Shown: one piece after another, positions 55,886 through 64,000 of the stretch
Position numbering within the stretch: position 1 is the first letter of the stretch
Layout of the letters: each line of letters opens with the position of its first letter
Notes under the pieces: generated by a model
Told to the model about the DNA's origin: nothing
Database searches by the model: none
Seen by the model: the letters and a program-made list of their open reading frames with translations, nothing else
Made by a program: the position numbers and the translations under genes
Assembly: GCF_017591425.1 (NCBI RefSeq)
Contig: NW_024464918.1
Location: 6,756,001 to 6,820,000, forward strand
DNA: 64,000 nucleotides
Direction: 5' to 3'
Source: Ochotona curzoniae
Lineage: Eukaryota; Chordata; Mammalia; Lagomorpha; Ochotonidae

Positions 55886-58440
55886 TTTTTTTAGTTAAAA
55901 AATAACCTCAAAAAAAAAAAGATCTGTAATGAACCTCAAAACATCTATGATAATAATTACAGGCAGCACTGGCCTGAGTAACAATAAAAAAGGGATGAGT
56001 ATTAGCTGAATCTGTTTCTGAACTAGAACCAAAAGAAAATTCTCAAATTGACACTAAGTGCTGCAGCCTTTCCTTGGTCTGCATGGCAAGCCAAAGAGGT
56101 GATGAACAGTCTCAACTACTCATTTCTAATCAGAAAGTTTAAGGAAAAAAAAAAAAGTTCTATCCTTTGTCAAAGAGAACAGGAACAAAGGGCCAATAAA
56201 CCCAGGGTGACACAATAAAGCCTGGATTAGGCCACGTCCCAGGCCCTCGGATCTCTCCAGCGCCACATTCTTGCCTGTGAACGTGTTCTCATAAAACCCG
56301 GGCTTGCATGATGTCACCAGCCTATTGCCCTGCGCTGATAACACATCATTCACCACAGCAGGGCCCTTACAAAGGCAGGCAGCGCCTCTGAATGCAAACG
56401 GGGACATTCGGGCGGACTTAGTCCAGGAGTCGTTAGCAACACGATCACTTCTCTCTCCTTCCCACACCAGCCTGCACCTTCGTTTCTGCAGACAGCCAGG
56501 CCGAGCAGGACTCTTTCCTGAACAGGCCCTCTGCACTCCTGTTTTCCAAGAGCTGGAAATCCAACAAGGGCAACCAGGGAAACAGGAGAAGCGATCCTGG
56601 GAACCAGCAGGACGCAGGTGCCTGATGGCCATCACCACCCTGCCCAGGCCGCCCTTCCGCTGGGTTACCCTACTTGTCTTCCTCACCCTGCAGACCAGGC
56701 CCTGTGGGATCTGCTTCTGGTCTTTGATTTGCAGCCCTGGAGCCCTGCAGAACCTGCTTAAATTCTCAAATCAAGACATACCAATTCGTTGAGAATGGGC
56801 CAGACCTCAATGAGGTTGAGTGAGGTGGCATCAACGCGTGGCAGCTACCTGGAGAAGACAACACAGCAGGGCCAGGCACCTGAGCCGTGCTGTCAGGCGG
56901 CCCTGGGCTGGGAGCCCTTACTCGCGGTGTAAACTCTGCAAAGTTTCCTGATGTCTCTGGACCTCAGCTGCCCCGACTGGAAGGCTGAGAGCAAGCCACA
57001 AAGGTAAACACATGGCAAATCCCTCGGCAAATGGCAGCTGTCACTCTCCCCAGCTGAGGGTGTCCACAGCATCTGATAAGATCCGGTACCTTTATTACCA
57101 CTATGTTCTCTTTTGAGCATCAGATTTTGGCCCAATGCTAACAGAGTACTGTCTTCCTCCTGGACACAAGCCAAGTGTAGGGTGGGAATAAAGAGAAAGG
57201 GTGTAGATTCAGAAGCAAACACCCTCATGAAAAAAAAATATATGAAACAAGTGCAACAAGTGCCTAAAGCCTTCTAGACCCCAACTCCCATATGGAATCA
57301 GAAAAAAACATCTGAAAGAATGTGATAGAGACGCCCTTGACTAATACCGGGGCTCCGCTTTCACCCCCTTAATTCAAGCAGCATTTGCTGCAGGCCTACC
57401 TGCTGCCTCTAACTCGGCCAATCCTTTCTCATGACCAATGAAGGCTCGGAGTCTACTGTGTGTGAGAACAGGCCACCCTCACCCAAACTTCCCCGGCTGG
57501 GTCCTTTGTGGTCATGATCACAACAGGTTGGGTCGACCCCAGGGTCACCAAGTTATGTTTACAAAGTCACACTGTCCCCAAGCACGCCCCCAAATTCAGC
57601 CCTGCCTCCACCCGCACACAGCTAAGCGAGCAAGCTTATAAGCAGGACTGGGACTGGTAAGGCAGGTTTCTGATGCCCAAGGTGTTGAGAATAAGGAAAC
57701 GGATTTTTGTTTTTCAGAGCTAGGTGATGGGCAGCGTCCTTCGGCATGCAGGCACCTGGCTCTCCTTCCGCTGCTGCATTAAGGCTGCCAGTCTAGGACT
57801 CCTGGTATCTTTGTTTGATTTCTGTTGGGTCAACAGTTACTGGTTTGGCAAACAGCAAGGCGAGCTACACTCAGAGAATCATGGAAACTAATTCTGAGAA
57901 ATGCTGGTGCAGGGAAGGCCTCTTGGGAGTTTCATGGTCCAATAGCTCCATTCTTTAACTCCTTCTGCCTGAAAAAAAAAAAAAAGCCTGGGGGTTGGGG
58001 AGAGGAGGGAGGCCCAAGCATTCTAGCTTCCCTGGGCTCGGGGTCAGGTCCAGGGCTGGAAACCCGCCCTTTAGCCTCTGCCCTTCTCCCCCAAGTAGGC
58101 AGGACGCTCAAGCTATGCTCCCTTCTGAAAAAGATGACAGGGGGCTGGGTTTCCAGGGACAGTCCCTCAGCCCCAAATGCACGGAGCGTGCCTCCTGCCA
58201 ATCACAGCCCATGAGTGTGCCCTGGCTCCAAACTTGACCGAGGTCTTCAGGCTTGACCGGGAAGCAAGTGGATGGGAAGCAACCCTTCATCACCTCCTAC
58301 CCTGCAGATTCCCTGCAGCGGCTCACATCTTAGCCCCCTGAACTTGAACTTGACTTGTTGGCACCGATACCAAGCAAACTTTGTGCTGGGCTTGGGGAGA
58401 CGCAACAGGAACTTATACTGTTTCGTGGGGCAGAGAGCCA
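55886..58440. other. Intron sequence without recognised elements
   Basis: No transposable element was identified in this 2.5 kb. GC content rises at 56250-56700 and 58000-58250. Open frames of 186 codons (minus, 56126-56686) and 162 codons (plus, 56304-56792) overlap each other antisense and show no recognisable domain. Confidence 0.5.
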
Positions 58441-58442
58441 TG

Positions 58443-58462
58443 CCAAAAAAAAAAAAAAAAAA
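58443..58462. repeat. A-run of about 20 bases
   Basis: An isolated A stretch after AGAGCCATGCC. The sequence before it does not resemble a SINE or a spliced gene, so I could not assign its source. Confidence 0.85.
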
Positions 58463-58718
58463 AGAATGGCGACAGTGTTATAGATTGATGTTAGGAGGTA
58501 GCAAGAGGCCCCCGTGCATACGTGGGACAAAGATGACAAGGAAAAGTCCTTGGAAGAAGTGGTGCTTTAATGAAAGATCACTCACTAAGGATGCCAGCAC
58601 ACAGCAGGGCACACACAGTTTATGCAAAGGGAGGAGAGTTTAGTGGAAAGGGAGGGAGAGGTTTTCAGAATTCAGAGACATTATTATCATCTGGGTAGCA
58701 TTAAAAATGCAGTTTTCT

Positions 58719-59040
58719 GGGCCCGGTACAATGGCTTCATTGGCTAATCCTCTGCCTTGCAAGCAGTAGGATCCCATATGTATGTGTGTCAGTTCATGTC
58801 CCAGCTGCTCCACTTCCCACCCAGCTCCCTACTTGTGTCCTGGGAAAGCAGTGGAGGATGACCCAAAGCCTTGGGACCCTACACCTGCATGGGAGACCCA
58901 GAAGAAGCTCCTGGCTCCTGGTTTCAGATTGGCTTAACTCCAGCCATGTGGGCATTTTAGGAGTGAACCGGCAGACGGAAGATTTGTCTTTCCTCTCTGT
59001 AAGTCTGCCTTTCCAATAAAAAACAAAATAAATAAATCTT
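58719..59040 (+). repeat. C-type SINE, young, with target duplication
   Basis: GGGCCCGGTACAATGGCTTC with the GGCTAATCCTC variant head, to AAAATAAATAAATCTT. The flanks are AATGCAGTTTTCT (58706-58718) and AATGCAGTTTGCT (59046-59058). Confidence 0.95.
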
Positions 59041-59132
59041 AAAACAATGCAGTTTGCTGGCCAGTCCCCAGAGATTCTGATTTGGTGGCAGGTTTTGTTT
59101 CAATGTATTCAGTACCATTTCATTGTCCTTAA

Positions 59133-59388
59133 GGATATAAAAGCCAGAGACAGAGAGATCTACCACTTGCTTACTCTCCCAATGCCTTCAAGAGCAGAGG
59201 GCAAAGCTGGGAACTAAATCCAGGTCTCCCACCCGGGTGGCAGCCACCCAGGCACTTGAGCCATCACTTGGGTTGGCCAGAGTGTGTGTTAGCAGGAAGC
59301 TGGGATTTGGAACAGAGCTGGAGTACGGCAGTTCGATGCGGAGCACGGGTGTCCCATACGGCATCTGCCGAGTCCAGTGCCAGTCCTT
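59133..59388 (-). repeat. Old SINE
   Basis: GAGATCTACCACTTGCTTAC, CAGGTCTCCCACCCGGGTGG, AGCAGGAAGCTGGGATTTGG and CATACGGCATCTGCCGAGTC mark a diverged copy. The T-rich tail end is missing. Confidence 0.78.
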
Positions 59389-60691
59389 GACTCAGGAAAT
59401 GTGAAATGGCGACCCAGAAATGCACATTGCTTGAGCTCTCTGAGGAATTCAATACAGCAGGCCTGCAGCTCACACTCAGAGAAGCCCGGCTTTAAAAAGA
59501 ATGGGCGGGCAGGGGGAGGGGTGCTATTTGTACCTTGATAGAATACTGGTTTATTTTCCTGGAATGCTCCCAGCAGGACTTTGGACAGCTCATGATGCCT
59601 GGTTCCCGAGATATTTTACACAGGCATCCATACCAACATCAAACAAACTAGAAACGAATCTGGGAGGGCCTTCGTAACCTCGCTCACATGGAAGGGCAGC
59701 CAGAGAGCTACACAGGACAGGCCGGTGGAGGGAGCCTTATCTTGGGAATGTAGGGGCAAGGTCCAGGCTTACACTGAACCCAGGCACCTGGCACCCAAAG
59801 CCAGTGTCCTAATCCCCCACAGGAAGGCCCCCCACAATGTGGCCACACCCCTTGTGCCCTGAAAGACACTCTGTGGCCGCTCACAAACTCTGGGAGCCGG
59901 GGCTGGCTCACTTCCCTGCAGGCCATCCCCTGTCTACCAGCAGCAGCCCACCCTCCGCTGTCCAAATGATCAGCCCCAAGTCAGGCCACGGTTGACAGGT
60001 GCCAGCCTTGGCTCAACCAGTGAGCCCAAGCCTTGGCTTGCCCAAGGCACTGCACCTGCTGCTTGCCTCACAGCAGTGTCTGTGAGGTTCAGGGCTAGTT
60101 CAGGGAGTCTGCCACTTCTCTCATCAGCTTAGCCCCTGCCTGGGGAGCTCGCAGGGACCTTGGTTCCTCCCTGTCTTACCTTTGTCCCTGTTCACCTGCT
60201 TCTGGGATCTCTGTTGGTGCTACTGAATCACTTCCTCCCTCCTCGTTCGAGCCAGTAGACATTACCCACCCTCAGGAGTGCCCCCATACTACCCACATGT
60301 CACATTCTACAGCCCTGGTGGACTTTCTGCAAGGCCCCTATCAGCTCCGACCTTTGGCATCTAACCCTGTGGCCTCGGCAGGTGTGAACCCTGTCACCCC
60401 ATCTGCCTGCCACCCTTTATCCTGTGGGGGGCTCTCCAACTCCTTCACCTAGATGGGGTTTATAACTGGCTATAAAATCCCACAGCTATGAGGTGCGTCC
60501 TGGATAGAACCAGTAAAAGGCTCAGGCAATCACAAAACATAAAAGGAAACACAACACCAATGCAAGCGACTCAAACACGCCTGCACAGCACTGGGAATCC
60601 AGCGAAAACGGAGACTGGCCGCGGCACGGTATACACATGTACTAAAACTTAGCACCGTGCCCGAAGTAATTTGTGTCAGTGAAAAAAAAAA

Positions 60692-60965
60692 GTTTTTTTA
60701 AGATTTATTTTTTGAAGACAGAGCTATAGAGAGGTGCAGAAGCAGAGGCAGACAGGGAGAAAGAGACCTTCTGTCCACTGGTGGACTCTCCACAGGACCA
60801 CAAGGTCCAAGCCTTAGCCAGGTCACGGAACCAGGAGTCAGGAGCTTCATCTAGTCTCCCACGCGGGTGTCAAGGGCCCAAACACTTGGGCCATCCTCGG
60901 CTGCTTTCACAGGCGCAGCAGCACGAAGACAAATCAGAAGTGGGGTAGCCACTGGGCCTCTGAGA
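60692..60965 (-). repeat. Old SINE
   Basis: TTTAAGATTTATTTTTTGAA tail, AGAGACCTTCTGTCCACTGG, GAACCAGGAGTCAGGAGCTT and CCATCCTCGGCTGCTTTCAC. The head side beyond 60940 is unclear. Confidence 0.82.
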
Positions 60966-61417
60966 CTAACCTGCAGCAGGCCTCTCCAGCCGGAAGCAAG
61001 CAGAGGATGGAAGAGGTGGACAGTGTGGAATGAGCAACATGGTAAGCCATTAAAAGAGGAAGCAGCCCTCCAAGCACATGGGTAGGGGGTCAGGTCCAAG
61101 TCTCAGGCAGAAAATGAAAGCACAGGGCATCCTGGGGAGCTGTCACCAACCCGAGGTGGCCTAAAGAAGCAAGGGACATGGGAACCACAGCTCACAGTCA
61201 TTGGGATTGACTGACAAAGGCACCCAAGCATTCTGCAGAGCATCTGGCCACACTGAAGTCATTTCATCATTATCAACACCGCATGAAGCGTGGGTGACCC
61301 AGATGGAACATCCTTCACGTGACAACACAAAATCTAAACTGCTCTGCAATCTGACTTCGACTCTTTAGGTGAGGACCACCACCTGCATAGGAAAATGTCC
61401 TGGCTGCATTGATGAAT

Positions 61418-61742
61418 TTTTTTTTTAATTTGAAAAAGAATAATTACAGAGAAAAAGGGAGAAACAGAGAATGAAAAAGAGATTATCTATCTGCTGGTTC
61501 ACTCCCCAAATGTCTACATCAGTCACAGCAGGGCCAGGCTAAAGTCAGAAACCCGAAATCCATCCAGGTCTGCCAGAGGGCTGGCAAGTACCCATGCATC
61601 CAGACCATCTCACGCTGCCTTCCCAGATACAATTCCAGGGACCTGGATCAGAAATGGTACAGCTGAAATTCAAACCAGCACTCCTATGGGATGCCAACAT
61701 CCCAGGCACTGGTTGAACCCATTGGGCCACAATGGTAGCCCC
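61418..61742 (-). repeat. Old SINE, full length
   Basis: GATTATCTATCTGCTGGTTC, CAGGCTAAAGTCAGAAACCC, AAATTCAAACCAGCACTCCT and head ACCCATTGGGCCACAATGG. Confidence 0.85.
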
Positions 61743-61827
61743 TGTCTTTGTTTTGCAGAAAATACAAATAGAAGGAAAAAAAAAAAGACGTGATGTCTCC
61801 ATCCTATTCTTAAATATACATAAATAG

Positions 61828-62127
61828 ATTTTTTTTTTAAGTTTTCAAAATAGTACTTTATTTGTAGGACAGAGAGACAGACAACAAGGGCTTCTATTCC
61901 TAAATGTAACAGCCCAGGCCTAGCCAACTGGACGGCAAGAGACTGGAATTCTATCCCCACCTGCTGCATGGCTGGGGAGGACTCGAGGTCTGCACTGCCT
62001 CCAACGGTGTGCACCGGCAGGCAGCTGGCATCGAAGCAGAGCCGGAGGCTGAGCCCAGACACTTGGATACGGGCCGTGGGCATCCCAAGCAGCATCTTTA
62101 CTGCTACACCAAATGCCTGCCCCTCCC
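61828..62127 (-). repeat. Old SINE, full length
   Basis: GTACTTTATTTGTAGGACAG tail side, CAGGCAGCTGGCATCGAAGC, and head ACTGCTACACCAAATGCCTG. It repeats the orientation of its left neighbour. Confidence 0.8.
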
Positions 62128-62198
62128 CTCAAAGTTTGTTATATAAAATTCATAAAAAGACAAACAAAATGGGAAAGAACATAAGAACAACAGGCAAG

Positions 62199-62478
62199 GA
62201 CCCAGCACAGTAGCCTAGTAGCCTATATGGGCACCTGTTTGCATCCTGGCTGCTCCACTTCCCATCCAGCTCCCTGCTTGTGGTCTGGAAAAGCAGTCAA
62301 GGACGGCCCAAAGCCTTGGGACCCTGCACCCATGTGGGACACCCAGAAAAAGCTCCTGGCTACTAGCATTAGATCAACTCAGCTCTGGCCATTGCAGCCA
62401 CTTGGAAGGTCTTTCTGTCTCTCCTTCTCTCTGTAAATCTGCCTTTCCAATAAAAAAAATAAATAAATCTTCAAAAAG
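62199..62478 (+). repeat. C-type SINE, young, head deletion
   Basis: ACCCAGCACAGTAGCCTAGT is followed at once by AGCCTATATGGGCACCTGTT, so about 35 bases between the A box and the CATATGGGC segment are missing. The rest is complete to AATAAATAAATC. Confidence 0.92.
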
Positions 62479-62635
62479 AGATAACAGGTAAAAGTTAGAA
62501 AATTTGTATAAAAGGTAATCAGAAATTTCTCACACTAGTTTCACAATATTCTACTACAGTTGAAATCAAATCAAAACAGAAATACACAAAATTATGCATA
62601 CTTTAAAAAAAAAACACTCTTTAAAATAGTGTAGG

Positions 62636-62945
62636 TTGAGGAAACCTGTGCTTAAGATGTAAAGTAGTTGAGATTTCAGAACTTTTAGGATTTTCAGAAT
62701 AGTTGCATATACGTCCTGAGATATCTTGGGGACGGGATGCAAGTCTCATCACGGAACTTGATTTATATTGCATTGACACCTTTCACACTTACCTTGAAGG
62801 TAATTTAATACCCTATTTCAGTGCACCTGTGTTTCGACTATGACCTGTCACATGATACACAGAGTGGAATTTTATGTCTGTGGCACCATCAGTGCTCAGG
62901 AAGTCTGGAATTTGGGATTTTCATACTAGGGATGTTGTGCCAGCA
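62636..62945 (+). repeat. Tigger-like DNA transposon, MITE size, best copy
   Basis: TTTTCAGAATAGTTGCATAT, GAGATATCTTGGGGACGGGA, ACCTTGAAGGTAATTTAATA, TTCGACTATGACCTGTCACA, GTGCTCAGGAAGTCTGGAAT and TACTAGGGATGTTGTG reproduce, in order, an internally deleted Tigger-group element with both ends. It has no coding capacity. Confidence 0.75.
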
Positions 62946-62951
62946 TAAATA

Positions 62952-64000
62952 ATTTTTTAAAATGCTTTTATTTTAGTAATCTTTACATAGTTGATTAGGG
63001 TACAAAGGGTCAAGGGCTACAGGAAAGTTGGTAATAATATTATTATTATTTTCTGTATCTAGGGTAAGGGAAGAGATAAAGGGAAAAGCCCAACCCAGCC
63101 TCCCACCCATCCCAGGTCTCCCGTGTGAGGCATGCTCCGAGGGTCCTGCTCCAGCAGTTTTGATAGGTCAACAGGTCTGAATTGCTGCCAATCTCGCTGC
63201 CCCAATCGTGATAAAATCGTGATGAAATCTCCTCAGAATCCACTGGCTGATTTAGTCTCTTCATGGTTGGGGTTCTGAGATCAGCACTTCAGTTGAAGGG
63301 ATCTCCAAAGAAACTTCATCTGAGGTGATCCCAGACCTGATTCTTGTGTGAATTTGCCAGTACAGGGTCTGCCACTGTCCTTCACCCCAATTAGCTTATG
63401 CTGGTAGTTGCACTTGCTAGGTCAGTTCCACTTCCAGCCCTGTCTTCCACTTGAACCAATGGGTGCTGCAGTCCAGCCCGATCCTGCTCACCTCATACTT
63501 GGTCCTCACGCAAACCAGTAGGGAGCTGCAGCCTAGTTGGGGTGACTCCCCATAAGCCCCACCAGGCCTGCTCCCTACCCTGGTTCCCATGCATGCCAGT
63601 ATGTACCGCAGGCTTGTTCAGTCTGTCCCATTTCCCATTTAGCTCTGGTACTTGTCAATGGGCATTGAAGCCTAGTTCAACCCAACCAACCTACTATACA
63701 GCTCACACACATACTGGCAGGTGCCTTTCTGTCTAGCCACCTCTGCCCCTTTCCTGGTTTTCATGCTCTGCAGTGGGAGTGGTTACCCATGAGGGAGGTG
63801 CCCACTGTCTCCTGCGAGGCCATTCCAACTTCTGGATTGTGCACTCTCCAGGTGGTTCTGGCTTTTAACTTAACAGAATTGGTCCCTCGTGCCAGCCTCT
63901 GCCACCTGATAATGTGGCAAAGCCCAACCAACCCTCACCAACTCTAATTTTTACTTGCACCAGTCAGAACAGTCAGCCCAATCTGGCCCTTCCCCAGTCT
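62952..64000 (-). repeat. L1-like 3' end, copy B, runs off the window
   Basis: From the tail (AAAATGCTTTTATTTTAGTA, AATCTTTACATAGTTGATTA) the sequence stays unbroken to the window end, more than 1 kb. It shares its first 300 bases with copy A at 48438. The inner part is C-rich with repeated phrases such as CTGCAGCCTAGTTGGG, CTGCAGTCCAGCCCGATCC and GAAGCCTAGTTCAACCC, suggesting a degenerate tandem repeat of about 60-90 bases in the 3' untranslated region. No open frame is seen, so the coding part, if any, lies beyond 64000. Confidence 0.7.

Larger units (their letters stand above)
58660..59495 (+). repeat. MER5A-like DNA transposon split by two SINEs
   Basis: ATCATCTGGGTAGCATTAAA with AATGCAGTTTTCT ends at the first SINE. 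CTGGCCAGTCCCCAGAGATT with CTGATTTGGTGGCAGG resumes after it. After the second SINE, CAATACAGCAGGCCTGCAGC with TCACACTCAGAGAAGCCC resembles the 3' terminus. From memory this is the order of MER5A, a non-autonomous hAT-Charlie element of about 190 bases. Confidence 0.6.
10967..64000 (-). other. WWC1: WWC1 intron 1, 3' part (53 kb)
   Basis: All sequence to the right of exon 2 belongs to the first intron. No reading frame in it encodes the first WW domain (GWEEARDFDG expected), so exon 1 must lie past 64000. Stretches where I recognise no element and no exon are: 10998-12300, 15990-17880 (ordinary mixed-composition intron), 31080-31700, 32340-33415, 33690-34190, 45250-46380, 49450-50690, 51090-51920, 52085-52730, 57000-58440 and 59500-60690. 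Elements are listed one by one. Confidence 0.9.

Noticed and set aside
56126..56792. Overlapping 186- and 162-codon frames on opposite strands
   Set aside because: They overlap antisense, show no recognisable domain and lie in a GC-rich patch where stops are rarer.
58443..58462. A20 run as the tail of a processed pseudogene
   Set aside because: The preceding few hundred bases do not resemble any gene I recognise, and no flanking direct repeat was found.
1213..62478. Many short frames with recurring peptides such as GVNHRMEDL and LCLSSSLYI
   Set aside because: These are translations of the same SINE body in different copies, not a gene family.
3769..62478. A and B boxes resembling tRNA genes
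   Set aside because: They belong to the tRNA-like heads of SINEs. No cloverleaf with acceptor stem or CCA-type 3' end was found.

Overview
The window looks like a piece of a lagomorph nuclear genome, most likely a pika (Ochotona). It is about 64 kb of AT/GC-balanced mammalian intron sequence, sprinkled with dozens of copies of a tRNA-headed SINE of the lagomorph C-repeat type. The young form has a head close to GGGCCCGGCGCGATAGCC and a tail close to AATAAAAATAAATAAATCTT. The pika assignment rests on my memory of that SINE form and is an inference; the mammalian assignment is secure from the gene.

Only one gene can be supported: WWC1 (KIBRA), on the minus strand. Two consecutive coding exons are present with exact splice sites. 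Exon 2 (10857-10966) and exon 3 (483-686) join in frame, through a phase-1 intron of 10,170 bases, to give the second WW domain and the first part of the coiled coil of this Hippo-pathway scaffold. Positions 1-482 are the start of intron 3, 687-10856 are the whole of intron 2, and 10967-64000 are 53 kb of intron 1. Exon 1, which carries the start codon and the first WW domain, is not in the window and should lie beyond position 64000.

The rest is intron filled with transposable elements of several ages. The youngest layer is the C-type SINE, with several copies still showing target-site duplications. Below that are diverged relatives of the same SINE, L1 fragments, two copies of a minus-strand L1-like 3' end (48438-48900 and 62952-64000), L2 pieces, MIR elements, Tigger-like DNA transposons, an MER5A-like element and one MaLR-like LTR. 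Insertions are often nested, so relative ages can be read: SINE into SINE at 12425-13085, SINEs into L1 at 3570-4190, 52735-53610 and 54825-55885, and SINEs into an MER5A-like element at 58660-59495.

I found no second gene, no intact viral or transposon open reading frame, no CRISPR array, no tRNA or rRNA gene, and no system that I would call undescribed. The observations most worth checking are a 31-base SINE 'head' flanked by a perfect 15-base duplication (23507-23567), an inverted pair of young SINEs bracketing WWC1 exon 2, two structurally odd SINE composites (39625-39892 and 53612-53930), and a SINE-free stretch at 34690-38780 that could hold intronic regulatory sequence.
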